Of a stretch of 64,000 nt of DNA, positions 1 through 13,087 are shown in pieces; positions within the stretch are counted from its first letter, which is position 1, and each line of letters begins with the position of its first letter. The translations under genes and the position numbers were made by a program. The notes under the pieces are model-generated. The model was not told where the DNA came from. It ran no database searches and saw only the letters and a list, made by a program, of their open reading frames with translations. Origin of the DNA: Lanius collurio (taxonomy: Eukaryota > Chordata > Aves > Passeriformes > Laniidae); contig JACBWW010000016.1 in assembly GCA_020086605.1 (NCBI GenBank), positions 3,090,456 to 3,154,455 on the forward strand. Direction: 5' to 3'.

Positions 1-14
1 CCTAAAGTCCTTAT

Positions 15-15
<1 letters not shown>

Positions 16-46
<31 letters not shown>
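16..46. repeat. (AT)n microsatellite
   Basis: An uninterrupted run of alternating A and T, about 15 units, sits at the left edge of the window and is followed by a short T run. Simple AT repeats of this length are usually length-polymorphic. No gene signal is attached to it. Confidence 0.95.
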
Positions 47-49
<3 letters not shown>

Positions 50-3000
50 TACTATTTAAATATAATACCTAAATAAGGAGGAGCCTGTAATGTTCAATAG
101 ATTCTGTAGAAGCATCAATCCATTTATGCCCCTTTTGTCATCTGTGGAATATGTATATTGGAATTCAGAGAGTTTTGCTGGCAAAAGGAGATTTATTGTA
201 TTTCAGTGTCAGCTGGAAAACTTTGGGATAGTGGAACTATGGTGTGAAGGACAAATACAAATTGACTAAAGGAGAAGAAAGATGAGGAAATTGATTTAAA
301 AATCTCCAGGACCCTACAAAGCTAAGAAAGTAGGCAAAAATAAGCATATTTCTTTCCTCAGGTGCTGTATCTTTCTGCTGTTTTGATTTTTTCATATGTG
401 CAGTTCTTGGAGTTTACTTTACCCTTGGTAATTCTTGCAGAGATTCGTGTTACTGGAACAGAGCCCTATAAAGGTTGGTCATTAAAGCCCAACTGCAGCA
501 GGCCATGTAGCATTGCTCTCTTAGGAGAACTGCACTGATAAATCAGGAAAGGGCACAATAAGCATCAGTAACAAGGCAGTCCTCAGAAAATACATAGCAA
601 TTTTCTGTTCATTTCTTTAATCTTTCCAGTTTTTGAATGATGCCTGTAAGACCCAATGATGATTAATATTCAGGCCCATTTCTGAGGTTTGTTGCAATTT
701 GAATTGTAATTTGAGTAACTTGGTCTTGTGGAAAATCTTTGGAAAAAAGAACATCAGTCATACCAGCAGAGAGGAAACAGAATAAAAATAAATAAAAGTC
801 TTCTGGAATAAATTTTGGACTTTTTTGGAACAGACTGGCTCTGTCCTTGAAGAGCATAGCAGATGAAATCCGTGAAGACAAATTGTTGTGAGAGTTGATA
901 GATGCAGCATCACTGGGAAAGACAGAACATGTTTCTGCCAGGCATGTTTGGGAAGAGGGACTTGAATATTTCCATTAATCTTGTCATAGCTTATTGCTGC
1001 TAACTTCCACAACAAAGATAGATTTTCCTTTGTAGCAGTGAATGAATATTCTTCCTGAGGAAAGCTCTGACAATCTACCTTTTTCACATTTAGTTGGTAT
1101 TTTTACACCTCTCCTTCTTGCTAGAATTAAGGAACTCATTACTTAATAGAACTGGAATAACTTTTAAAAAATGCTGCACCATTATATGTCACATCCAAAT
1201 CACTCCTAATCACATTGGATTGTTTGCTCTTTCAGATACAGAAATGTATCCCTGTTCAAGGCTCAGCTTATTCAATAATGAGGTCAACATGCACAGTGGT
1301 GACTGTGCTGGATTATTAAGGTCAAAATGCCAGTTCTTCAGAACTGAGAAATCTTCTTCTCTGTGAAATTTTCTTCTCGTTTCAGATTTCAAGAGCTCTA
1401 TCTCACTCTGTGCACTTTGTATTTATATCTTTGAAAACTGGAATGAGCTACTAACTGCTAGCACCATTCTGGTGGGGGAAAAAAAAAAAAAACAAAGAGG
1501 AAAAGAGAAGGTTTGAGATTGATCCTAGGATTGATCAGGAGTTATTTATGGTCACTCTGAAAGTTTGAGAGTACCAAGATTCAGAAACAATGCTTACTAA
1601 CCACAAAGAGCTGCAGCAGTGTCTGGGAGACACCAGAGTGAAGTCTCTTTTCAAAGGCACACCAGGCTTCAGCCTGGGGTTCACAGTTCCAAAAACAGGT
1701 CACCAGGTGGATGGTCTCAGAAATAATTGTTTCTTTCATATGACTGGGCTTGTGTCACATCTGGGTTAGACTGAGCAGCATAAATTGACATTTAAAAAGC
1801 CTATCTTTAGTTCTTATTTTTTGAGCATAGCTTCCATTTATTTCTCTGTGAGCAAATATTCATAGCTGTGAACAAATTCTTCTCATAATCAAGGGAAAAA
1901 AAGACTCTTGAGACTCTTCCTCTTCAGCACCAGGAAGAAAAATGTTTTCAAAATAGCTATAAACAGGAGTTGCAAGTGTCTTCAGCTGTTCACTCCCTGG
2001 TGCTTTGCAGCCAGCCTTTCATCACTGTCTGTGAGCCTGGGCCACGTCCGTTGCTGCAGGGACTCTCTTTTCCTCATCAGTTCTCAGCAGTCCAGGATTA
2101 AACATATCTGATTGCTTAATATGTATCCATTAAGGCAGTAATGAGTAATTGCTGCGACGGTTTCCTTCAGTCACTGAGAGGCTGACATTTTTCTGATGTC
2201 TTTCCTTTTGAGAGCTTGACTTAATTGAGCTCTAAATGAAAAGCTTCATTCTGAATCTCTGAAGCTGGTGGTGTTTTTGTCACAACCTCGGGGGGAAAGG
2301 CATGAGGCCCCATGGGCACAATTTGGGAATTCCTTATCTGCATGTCTGGTACTCCTGAGGCACCATTGTGAACAGGATTAAAATCTGAACAGAACTGCAG
2401 TCACAAAATCAATGCTGTGCCCTCTGCAGCCGAGGCATTTTTTGAACAATGGGAGTTGTTTTATGCTATGAAAGGGTTAAGGATCTCTGCCTGAAGGGGA
2501 ATGAGTAATAACTGCTGGAAAAATAGGCCCAGATCTGTACACATTCTCAGTCCTCAGGACGTCACCTTATTATATTTCCAAGTGTACACATTTGGATGCA
2601 TGAATTTCATATATACATTTAATGCAGTGAAATCAATGAAAACACTTGGAGTTTAAGTGGAGTGGGTGGCTTGGAAGTGCAGAATCAGACCAGCAAGAGA
2701 GGAGAGAGAAGGGAAGAGGCAGATGTGCAGCAAAGTGCACACCCAGGTTATTTCCTCTGCAGACATGTACTTTCCAACAGACAGTGAGCAGGATTTTTGC
2801 TGAAAGAGCTCACCAAGGTTTTGCATTGACTGGCTTAGATTAAATGGGATACAAAGGACAGGGGAAGACTTAATGTAGGTAAGTAAAAGAGGTATAGCAA
2901 TAACTGAGGCCTTTCTTCACTTGCGTAATTGATTAAAAATCCCAACTTGAATGACATCACAATTTCAAATTATCATTTTTCCTCCCTACATTTTCATTTC

Positions 3001-3209
3001 TAAGTTGAAGAAAACTTAAGCTTCATAATCCTAAATGTGTATGACCTGATTCTAATTAAATTTTTAGTAAGCATTAGAGATATGAATGTAATCAAAAATG
3101 GTTATTTGTACAGCTTCATTTTGAAAACATAAGGTACATAGATCCAACAGTACTGACTTTGCCAATAATTTTTCAGTTCTCCCTCTTGGAAATTAAATAA
3201 TCTTCATAG

Positions 3210-3238
3210 CAAACCCTCTGAGGCTCTTTGAGGGTTTG
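3210..3238. repeat. Short inverted repeat
   Basis: The arms CAAACCCTC and GAGGGTTTG are perfectly complementary over 9 bp and are separated by 11 bases. The stem is too short for a microRNA precursor, and its position in AT-rich DNA suggests chance or a minor structure. Confidence 0.6.
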
Positions 3239-4540
3239 TTTTTGCAAATGGCATACTGGGGAAGGAATTTCTTTTAAGTTCACTGATGCTGGATCTGAAA
3301 GAGTCGGTCGCTAAAGAGCCTGAAGATGTGCTGTGATGTCCTGGTCCCTGAACATGAGCAGATCAATAAAAAGGAGAGGTGGAGCAGCACTTCTGGACTC
3401 CTGACTGTGAAATACAGGATTATTTGGCTTATGACCGTATATTAACTGCTGTCATCTCCCTTGAGGCCCTAAGTGCTGGTTTGGGAGCCACTGAATGAGA
3501 ATGAAGAGTTGGCCAGAAGGCACAGGAATAAGGCTTGGCAGCAGCAGAGCTGCCTCCCACCAGGGACAATTCCCACACTGCTCTGGACCACTGGCTCCCT
3601 GGAGTGAGGGAAGGGTTTGCTCTTGGCCTGCTCTGGTCTAAGTGAAAAAGGGCCCTGAAGAGGCACCTGACAGTGTCTGGTCAGCCTGTGTCCAACTAAA
3701 ATAGCTCTGCCCAGGAATGCCACACCTCCTTCTGCACGAGGCTGTGGGACAGCAGAGTGTCTTGGGTTTGTTGTTCCTTACTGCCTGTTGTTAAAATTAC
3801 TTCTTACTAAGCCTGTGTTTTCTCCTACCAAAACTGTGTTTATGGCACTCTGAGTAAAGTTTTAGGTGTTGAACCCTCCTGCAGTTGTGATTTCTGTTAC
3901 TGGGCACACTCAGCTGTCAGCCTCTGATTGATGATCCCTAATCAGCTGCTGGCCACAGCAGCTGAGGATCAGACTTGTGCCGAGGGGGGAAATAAAGCCC
4001 AGTTAAAATGTGTATTTGTGGTGGTATAAGTAGTGACAAGGTTTCTGCACCAGGGTCCCATGCAAGGAAGGAAAACTGCAGTCCCTTCAGTTATTTTAGG
4101 AAATTATCCCTGTGGGTGCTGAACAGTCAGTAATGAAAATACTCCATATATTAAAAGTACACATAGATACATTTTTTTGCAGTTTATATTCCTGGATTTT
4201 CATTTGATTTTTCTAATGTTTCAGAAGTTCCTTACAACAGGAGCATCTGAGACGTTTTTATTTTAAAATAATTATTCCTAATTTTCAAAGAGAAATATTT
4301 CTATTTGCTGAATAGAGGAGGTATTTTACTGTGTTACACATTAACACACTCTGGGATGGGAGGTTGTTCTGAAGGTCATCTCAGATGTTGTATGGTAGTT
4401 ATAAATTTTGTTTTCAATGGCTGTTGGATCATTGGCTACCATGAGAAAATGAAACTTAACCTTTGGATCAACTGTAAAGAGGAAATTCTCTTCCATCTGG
4501 TACCATAGCTGTGATTTTCGTTTTTTCCCCAAATCAGTTA

Positions 4541-4572
4541 ATGTTTGTAAATCATTTGATGTTTGTAAATCA
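4541..4572. repeat. Direct duplication, 18-bp period
   Basis: The 14-base string ATGTTTGTAAATCA occurs at 4,541-4,554 and again at 4,559-4,572. This two-copy tandem duplication probably arose by slippage. The unit resembles a forkhead-type core (TGTTTGTAA), so it would give two spaced candidate sites, but no binding can be claimed. Confidence 0.85.
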
Positions 4573-7440
4573 ATATGCTGCTTCTGGTGTTGAATATAAC
4601 ATATATTCTGTGCTATGGTGTCAGTGCTTATCTTTCATCTGGCAGTGAATCAGTGGGAGCCATGCTAGAGTAAGAACACAACTTTATAGAAATGATGTGG
4701 AAAGTGTTGGTACTTTACTGAGTGTTACTTTGAAACAAAGAAATTTCACAGGAAAATAGAAATATCACATTGCTTATTCAGCCCAAATCATCTTGCTGGT
4801 GCTGACTTCTTCCTTTCTTTGCTCTTTGATCATCTTTGGATGATCTCTGACACTGCCATTAGTCCAGGGCTGCTCCAGGATGTTGCCTACCCCCAGTGCC
4901 TGCTGAGGAGGGGGAAGGAGGTCTGGTGATGGAACCACTGGCATCTGCTTGTGCTTCCCAAGCCACTGGAGTGGGCATGGCCTGTGCTAGGTCACTCTTG
5001 GCATCAGGCAAAGCTTCCAGGAGGAAGCACCTGAGCCTGTACTAGGAACTACCTAATTGTAGTGTGAGGTAGGAGCTGAGGACTGCACTGAGCTTCAGGA
5101 TGAATGGATGAATGCACAGCACTGCAATATTGCCTTTGTCCAGTTGTTTAGGAGCTAAAATCAAATTGAGTTATTAATGGATGACAATGATGAATTTATC
5201 TTCTGGCATCTATAAGGTTACAAACTTCCATACTTGGACAATTAGATATTTTAATACCAGCCAACACAAGGTTTCCTGACCATTTGAGGTGGGCTGTCAG
5301 CTCTCATCTTATGCAAATATCTCTGTACATCTTATGTCCAGAATGCCCATATAAGTAAGAAATTCTAGCTCAGAATGAATGTAGGAAATCCTGTTTTGTG
5401 AATTTACCATCTCATGCTTAATCTTTGATTACTAAAACTTATTTTTACTTTTGGCTGTTCAGGCTTGCATTAAAAGAAATATCTGTAACATTGTTTAATC
5501 AAAAAAATAATGCAGCCTAGGATGGAATTTCATAAAGATGGGAAGATAATAGTTGAAATAGAAAGTTAAGAGTGAGAAAGCATTGAAGTATTGAAAAGTA
5601 TTGACAAGGCAGACTGTTATTGAGAAGAGAGAGCATTTTAGTAGATCATTGAAAGAGCAATGCAAAACTGAAGGAATGTGAAATTAATTGTTTACTGTAT
5701 TCCATATGTCTGAAAAATCTGAATTGGCTTCACTTCTTCATATTCCATTTTTCCATTCAGGAGTTTGTGTATGTCTATTGGGGACATCACAGTTCTGCCT
5801 CAAGGAGGGGAAATAGTCCTGTCCTAACCATTGGTTTGCTGTAATGTTTGCCAAATCGTGGCTATTGCCTAGTGAGTAATGTCTCGTGACTGCCTCTCCC
5901 TCTTCAGAGGCTGGACTGTGACTGACTCCCATAGAAAGTACTACTCCACAGATAAATGTTTAATTATTGTTTGGGACTGTTTAGAATTCCCAGATGAAAG
6001 GCAGGGGAAGTGAAGAGCGGCAACTCGCTGTAGAATGCCATTAATTTACAGTAATTGACATATCCAGTGCAATCACTGAATTTTATGAAGCAGTCAATAA
6101 GGAGCAAATGGTGCTTATTTGCAGTCACAAGGCTTAGACTGGGTCTCTTGTGCAGCAGCTGTGATTCCCTTCCTCTGTACAGGGAGTGGAACGTGGTTTC
6201 CTGGGACAGGGAAAGGGTCAGACAGTGTCACAGTGACTTTTTCTCAAGGAGTTATGTGAGGAGCATCAGAAGTATGCAAAACATTGCCTGTGTGACTTCT
6301 CTTTGATGGCTTCATATTTTCTTGCTTGTATTTGGAGAAGGCATGAACTAATTTAATGCAGTGGAATAAAATGAACTGTTAGAAGGCTGAGGAAGATCAT
6401 GGTCAGCTTGTGTTTCTGCCTCTTGGCACTGAACTGTCCCTACAAATATTGCAGGGGAAAACCTGACCCCAATCTGAAGTTGGGCATAAAGAGGAGTAGA
6501 GGAATTTCTTCCTTTTGTAAATGTGTTGTAATAAAATAGAAGTAGGAAATATTTGTTTCCATGATTTTCCATCGGAATTGCTTAGTTATATATTTCCTTT
6601 TCATTTCAGAGATTTTCTCTTGATCTTAGATGTAATTGTCAATTCCATTTCTGTTTGGAAGACCTTCCAGTATTTTACTCTCTGATTATAATAAAGAGGA
6701 TGTATAAGCTCTTCTTAATTATGAAATAAATACCAGACAGCAATAGAGACTAATAGTTCAGTACTCTGAGTTGATAAATTGCTCTTTGCAATCTTTATAT
6801 CAACTATTTTCTATTGCAGCCTGGGGTTTTATGAGCAGAGCTGTGCACATGATAACATCTCTCACATGGTTTATTTAAATCCAGCAAGCCACAGTGATGA
6901 AAACACAGCCCAGCCTGGATTAGTCAATCTGGTGTAACTGAACAGTACATCACTATTAAGGTTCATAATGGGTTTTGTGAACTCAGTAGCTTCTCATCTA
7001 AATGAGGTTTTATGGGATTTATATGTCTTTAATGTTAACTGTTCAAGATTTGTAGATATTAAAATCAAATTTAAGTGCCAGGCTCAAATGATTTCAGATG
7101 TTACAGTGTTGTTATTGGCTCTTCCCATATGTCATCAAAAGGGACAAGCACAGTAATAGATACCTCATGTTTTGCAATATGCAAATAGTTAGAAAGTAGA
7201 GATTTTTTTTGGCTTTTCTCTTTTTTGAATGGTAGATGGGTTGATAACTGAGGTTATCATGAATACAGAAACAAAATAATACAAAGCGATTTGTGGAACA
7301 AGGAGGGAATAAATACACGAAATGGGGAAAGTACCTGCCCTGCTACCTCATCTGAAACGCTGCAGTCATGCACTAGCAGGAGTTCTCTGCTGCACTGAAC
7401 ACCGTTGAATCAAAGTATAATTTTCTGGTCAAATTAGCAC

Positions 7441-7840
7441 GTAACGGTGCCCGAGCACTCTAAGAATACACATCAAAGACCTGTTTGCGGTGCTGCAGTG
7501 GGAAGCCCTTCCTTCCGAGCTGCACCCGGAGCCCAAAGGCCGCACTCCCGTGTGAGGGGCCGGGAGGCCTCGGACAGCCCCGGCCGCGCTGTGTGCGAGG
7601 GGCGGCGCAGGAGGGGCGTGCTGGGTGCGGGGCCCTCAGAGCAGCCTGGGAGCAGTCTCTGCGGGCCGTGCTTTGCTCTGTCTGTGCGGGAGTGGCTGAT
7701 TTCTGGTATTGTGATCATGATTACAATAACGGAAAGGTTTGCAACTTGCTCTGGGGTATCAGGGCACCAGAAAGCTGGGAGAGCCCCAGACCTTCCATGT
7801 GATGCCGTGAGAGGCTTTGGGCCCTCGGGAGCCAAGGAGC
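7441..7840. promoter_or_regulatory. Small CpG-dense patch
   Basis: The CpG dinucleotide is frequent here, about 20 in the first 250 bases, although it is rare in the flanking kilobases. GC content is also much higher. Such patches in vertebrates are usually unmethylated promoters or regulatory elements, but a young GC-rich repeat is an alternative. Overlapping frames of 105-132 codons on both strands reflect the scarcity of AT-rich stop codons and are not supported as genes. No TATA box or clear first-exon splice donor was found. The 3' half has fewer CpGs and contains a palindrome at 7,707-7,728. Confidence 0.55.
7707..7728. repeat. 22-bp near-perfect palindrome
   Basis: The sequence begins TATTGTGATCA and ends TGATTACAATA. 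Every position pairs with its symmetric partner except one G/T pair at positions 7 and 16 of the element. The dyad is centred at about 7,717.5 and lies in the 3' part of the CpG-dense patch. Palindromes of this form can bind dimeric transcription factors, but no specific factor can be named. Confidence 0.8.
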
Positions 7841-10500
7841 TCTGAAGGGATCAGCTTACAAATGGCTGTGCTGGTTGCAGGACCGGAATCTTAACACAGG
7901 GATGAAAAACTGATGTGTTATCCATTTTTCTTTTAAGTAAAACTTCAAATGAAATGCACCAAATGAAACAGTCATTAGTACATATCAGTGGTGAGCTGTG
8001 CTGCTGTATCATGAGGTTTAAGTGCCATAGAAGAGAGCACCAAGTCTCTATACTGAATATTATTTGAGGAAATTTTTCCCAATCATTCAAGTCAATCAGC
8101 TTTTATAGATGACTTGAATGCAATCTGATCAAGCCACAGAGTAGATTTATTGCTAGAAATAAACTTCTGGCTTGTGATTGAGAGGAAGCATTTAGAGCCT
8201 TCAGTCTGTGTTGTTTATTCAGCTTAAGCCAAAATGTGAACCAGAGCCCCTCACTGGTCTGGGTCAGAGCCTTTCTTCTCGTTAATACTGTTAAAATGAT
8301 AACTGGAGAGTACTTTCAGTTAATGAGGTAATTACACCACCCTGAGTTTGACCTTGAAGTTTATTACTTGTTTAACAAGAAATGAGAAGCTGAGATATGC
8401 CTTTGTTGTTGGACAGATCTTGAAAATTTTGAATGTAAGAGCCAATCAGAGCAAAAAGATTATGGTGGCGAACTGGACTCTGTAAATTTGCATATTTATA
8501 ATGCAGCTGAGAAAATCCTGCATGACTCTGGCTAAGAGTGGTTGGCTGTCAGCTGCAGCACAGGGATCCACAGGCTGCATTTCACTGACAAGTCTTGATA
8601 GAACAGATTTGCAAGCAGCAAAAGCAATTAGTTGTGCAAGGAAAGAAATAACTAAGAAAACTTTAGTGTATAATGTATTCTCATTTGCTGAATGGTCCTG
8701 CTATATAATGAAAATCCCTCTCCCCTTTTAATCACAGCAACTTTAAACAAAAAAATTTTTAAAAGCCCAACTTTCCTTGTGAAATAAAAATTTTCCATTT
8801 ATCTTCTTTTCTTGGAAAAAGAGATGCTTTTAATTCAAGGGCAAACATCCTTTACCACTGTAAACTGGGTATTTAAAAATATAATTAAATTAATATCCTA
8901 ATAATAGACAAAGAGGAATTAAAGTTTTAATAATTAACTATAAGAACATTGGGACAGAATTTTTTCTTCAATGGCATATGTAGGAACAGTTGCTGTGGCT
9001 ATTTGGTTTGGGTTTTTCTGTGGAGAATATAAGAGTTTGTATCCTCTGAAACTCCAGGGAATACAAGGAGCAGGTGGAACCAGCAGCCAAAGTTGGCTTC
9101 AGGAAAAGAAAAATTAATCACACCCTTTCATCACTTCTAGTTATGATGTGATGTAAAATATTCTGATATATTTTTCTGTAAATTTATTGAAAATATTACA
9201 TTTGTGCTTTAAACACCCATCTGTTTAATTAAGTAGATATATGGGTTTGCATCTCTCTTCACTAGAGAGTTTTTCTGTAATTAATGCCATGGTGAGTTTT
9301 TTTTCTTGCTTAAATCAACTGTGTTAGCATGAACCACAGTATTACAGTCTGGTGAAGAGAGATATTGTGAGTCAGGAAGTTCAGAATTTGGGATCTTTTG
9401 TGGAACACATTTATATTTTGCAATATAGCTCAATTTTAAGCATAGGTGTCCTTTGCAGGAAATTGTAGGTTTGTGAGGAAGAAAAATGTATTTATATAGT
9501 CTAACACACTTGTTAGCACAACTTGCCCTGTTGTTAGTTGTGGTTATTGGAAGCTTGTTGCCCTTGGCCTCCTAATAGAGTATTTCTTTCTTAAATTCAT
9601 CTGCTTCCTGAATTTAACTGCTATGAATATTTTATAAATTGTGATCCTGTTCACCACTCAGTCACCCTTTTTTTTTTTAATTTTGTCAACTTTCCTGACC
9701 ATTTTTCTAGCTATTTCCAATAAATCTTCCTCTTTATAGCAACAGTACAAATGTCAGGGCAAAAATGTCCCTGGCTCACAGCTGGGCCTATTCTAATCTA
9801 TATTCAGATCTAAGTTCTAAATTATTCTGCTGATCCTGAGTCAATACCTAAGCTGAAAAAAATTGTGGCAACAGCACTTCTTAGTGATGCCATTAAACCC
9901 AGGAGTTCCATTAAGAGGTATAAAACAGGGAATAGCAGCAAGAAAATCCAGCTGAAAATAGTTGTGTGCTTTAAAATTGCAGCCTCTGCCTTTAATGAAG
10001 ATGCAGAGTGTATTTAGTCATTCTTGTGCGATTTTAGTCATCCCTGATTCAGTTAAACCATTTTGACAAAAAAAATTAGGCTTCAGTGAATTAAGTACTG
10101 TTTTTTCCAGCACTCTGCAGAAGTTCCTTAATATTATGATTTTGTTCAGCAACTTGACAGCAAATAAATATTTCATATATTCAAATATAATTACATATAC
10201 TTAAGACTCAAAGATTCAGCATGACAGGACTTTTGATTTTGATCATGTAGCAGTTGTTGTAAATGACTGTAGGGGTGGATATAAAAAGTCAGAGAAATAG
10301 AATTCCTACTCCTGTATTTTGACTGGAGTAGCTTTTGGGGTTTGTGATTGAAGAATTGTTTTCATTTGTCATGTCCTGTAGCTTTTACCTGGACGTAATT
10401 TTTTCCCAAAATCTGTATAAAGCAGTCTTTGAGAATAGTGAATGATGGTGTTCCCTGAGAATATGGATGGAGAAAGAAATGTTTTCTAATTACCTGAAAA
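7841..10500. other. AT-rich non-coding DNA, no gene seen
   Basis: Only short chance frames are present. An exact POU-type octamer, ATTTGCAT, lies at 8,486-8,493, directly followed by an A/T-rich ATTTATAAT stretch. The segment at about 8,280-8,345 carries TAAT and ATTA homeodomain-type cores. These are common by chance in AT-rich DNA. Nothing else stands out. Confidence 0.7.
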
Positions 10501-10515
10501 TTAAAAAAAATTCAT

Positions 10516-10547
10516 CATCAGCTGCTCTAGTAATAGAGCAGCTGATG
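10516..10547. repeat. Perfect 14-bp hairpin with 4-base loop
   Basis: CATCAGCTGCTCTA at 10,516-10,529 is followed by the loop GTAA and then the exact reverse complement TAGAGCAGCTGATG at 10,534-10,547. Pairing stops immediately outside. Each arm carries an AGCAGCTG E-box-like core. The stem is shorter than a microRNA precursor (about 22 bp or more), and it has no T run of the kind that marks a bacterial terminator. It may be a cruciform-prone inverted repeat or the terminus of an old element. Confidence 0.9.
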
Positions 10548-12430
10548 CAAACATTTACACAAATATGTATCTTTTATTGTCTACAATGCTTAGTCTGCTG
10601 AAAATGTGACTGTTTTCCTTGAGGGATAATCCCAGCAATAAACCAAAACTCATCAATAAAAGTTTCAAACAGCTGTCGCTATCAAAGATGCAAAATCTGC
10701 CATGAGAAATGACAAGTACACGAGGACCAGGATACCTGCTCTCCACAGAAAACAGAATAGCTCACTGGAGGTTATTTAGTGTGATTTATCACACATAAGA
10801 AATTATTCAAATATGCTGCAGCTGATGGAATAAGCTCAGCATGGCAGAGAATGCTCCTTCCTGTCCTTCCCCCACAAGCATTGTAAGCCTCTGAAGTTCT
10901 GGAATTTGTGCTATAATTTGTGTTTTAAAGTTTTATTGGCATAAAACATCAACTCAGATATGTTTGTTTTGCTAATGACACAGAATTTTTATTCCCATTT
11001 CCATCAGATAAGCAGAGTTTAGATCCAAGTGGGTTTTTTTCCTAGATCAAACAAAAGGCATCAGCAGTCTGAATCCAGCTAGAAGGAAGATATTTTGAGT
11101 TAAAGAGCAGTGTGATAGATGGGGATTTAATATTGGCAATGTGTGTTGTGAGTTTCAGATCCTTCGCTGCTCGAGAGCCCCAGGTGGCCAAAGCCACTTT
11201 GGCTTGTGAGTGTTTGGACACTGGAAACTTCCAGAACCATTCCAGTGCCTTTGCAGTGTTTGTACTGGGGAGCTGGACTGAGCTATACTCACAGATAAGG
11301 TGCAAGCCTGTTGAGTTGCAAACCCTGAGTTTTTGGCTATTTTAACAAGATTGCTGGAATCAATAGGCCCACAGGATCAAGTTTGGTAGTATTGTTCTCT
11401 CACTTAGTAAGTCCTCAGTTTAAAAGATTCAGAGTCAGAAAGCTTTTTTGAGATACAAAAGATTTTGACTCACATGTCAGATCTTTGCTGTCTATGTGTC
11501 ATATGAAATAAGTATCAAGATGTACTTCTGATTGTTTTTTAAAGTTGTTTTTTAATATAAAAATCAATTCTAACTTGGATAATTTTTCTTATAATGGTAT
11601 CTGAACATTTCCTGAAAGTTTAGTTTAACTTTGTTCCTCACCCCCTTTTATTGGCCTGAACAGCATTTTGGGAATGATTTTACAACAGAGTGTAAATGTA
11701 AAATGTATTGTTAGGCTTCAGAAATTAGTTGAGCAAGCCTACTACTGTTACCAGTATTACTAATTTACAACCTTGCTATAAAGACAACAGAAATTAAAAA
11801 ACATGCAAATGATGCATCTCAGAGGAAATCTCTGTCTCTGGTGTTGACTGGTATTTACAAGCTGGCAGCTGGGAGCTAGGCATAGAATTTTGTTCATTGT
11901 TCCATGAATTACAGGCATGGATAGTGATAAATGCTTTTTGAAGCATTAACTTTCCTGTAACATCCTAGGTGTTGGACATGATTTTGTGCTAACTGCCTAA
12001 TAAAGATTTTCTTCTCTATCACATTCACATGTAGTTGGAAGAATTTTATAGGTAATATTCCTGCTCCACTGGATAATTCTAGATATCATGAAAAATTAGC
12101 TTTTATGATACAGAATACACAAAACATTTTCGTATAAAATCCTGACAGACGCTGTCCAGGATTAGGCTATTGCCATATCCAAAATGCCTTCAGTGATCTG
12201 GAAGAGTGGGAGCACTGCTTCAGTGTTCTTGTTTCAGTGTATTCTCACACGTTTCATGTCATAATTCCTTGTACAAATTGCTGGGTTTAAGGAGAAGTGG
12301 TGTGATAAAGAAAATACTACATTTCATCATTGCTTTCTCCATCTAAGCCTGATTTCAGTGTTCTGATGTTAGTCCATGTTCATTAGATAGTCTAAGACAG
12401 GTACAGTTATGTTCCTGGTTTGGTTTTTTT

Positions 12431-12446
12431 GGAGGGGGGGGGGTGG
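12431..12446. repeat. Poly-G run after poly-T
   Basis: A T run is followed by GGA and ten consecutive G residues at 12,434-12,443, then TGG. Such G runs are prone to sequencing and replication slippage. It has too few separate G tracts to be a clear quadruplex by itself. Confidence 0.8.
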
Positions 12447-13051
12447 TTCAGTTGTTTTAATCTTTTAACTTTTGCTTTTAACTTTCTCAAAGCCTTGTCT
12501 TTGCCCAGATTGCTGCTGCCCCTGGCAGTGCAGACAGTAGGCTTGCAAGCAAAGGGGTTGCTGCTGTTGGAGTTGTGCTGCAGAGAATGTGAGTGTCCTT
12601 TTCAGTTCTGCTTATCTTAATTCTTGGGGCACCCCTGCTCTCCAGCTGCTCACCAGGGCAAACCTGCACTGTTCATCACAAGAAAGAGGTGTTATCTGTA
12701 GATATTCCTGGCCATCTCTGGAATACACTAAATTCCAAATAAAGACTCAGCAGACAATTGAAGATGTCTATTATCCTCTAATGATTGGCATCCTGACTTC
12801 CAGTCTGTCATTCTTGAATAACAAATGTTTCCTTTACCAGCACACACTTCCCCTGAACCTTACACTCAAAATCCTCAGTTCTGTCAGATGTGCTTCTGAT
12901 ACAGAACATGTCTCAAAAGCCAGCAAATTATGGAGGGGTTTTTTATATATTTGTGATCCACTCAGATTTCCCTGTTTGTTTTGTAAAACTTCTGCATACA
13001 GTGGGACATGGGACATCATTTGTCTTTGTGATTCAGCAGCATGCTTTCTTC

Positions 13052-13087
13052 AAATCTGGAATAAAGGAGATAAAATCTGGAATAAAG
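13052..13087. repeat. Direct duplication, 21-bp period
   Basis: AAATCTGGAATAAAG occurs at 13,052-13,066 and again at 13,073-13,087. The copies are identical over 15 bases. This is a small slippage or local duplication event. Both copies contain AATAAAG, so they give two close polyadenylation-like hexamers on the plus strand, but no transcript end is otherwise suggested. Confidence 0.85.

Larger units (their letters stand above)
47..7440. other. AT-rich non-coding DNA, no gene seen
   Basis: All open frames here are short, have no recognisable domain and are of the size expected by chance. There is an A run near 1,480-1,491 and a short direct duplication at 4,541-4,572. Somewhat more GC-rich stretches lie at about 3,470-4,010 and 4,860-5,110; these could be old, unrecognised repeats. 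A strong donor-like sequence (TAG before GTAAGTA) lies near 2,880, with a pyrimidine-rich acceptor-like site ending at 2,762. The 117 bases between them have stops in all three frames, so at most this would be a non-coding exon. Confidence 0.7.

Noticed and set aside
2763..2879. Splice-bounded 117-bp segment
   Set aside because: All three frames contain stops. Without transcript data it cannot be told from chance acceptor and donor sites.
7447..7845. 132-, 120- and 105-codon frames in the CpG-dense patch
   Set aside because: They overlap on both strands and have low-complexity Gly/Arg/Pro composition with no domain. They are expected from GC-rich DNA.
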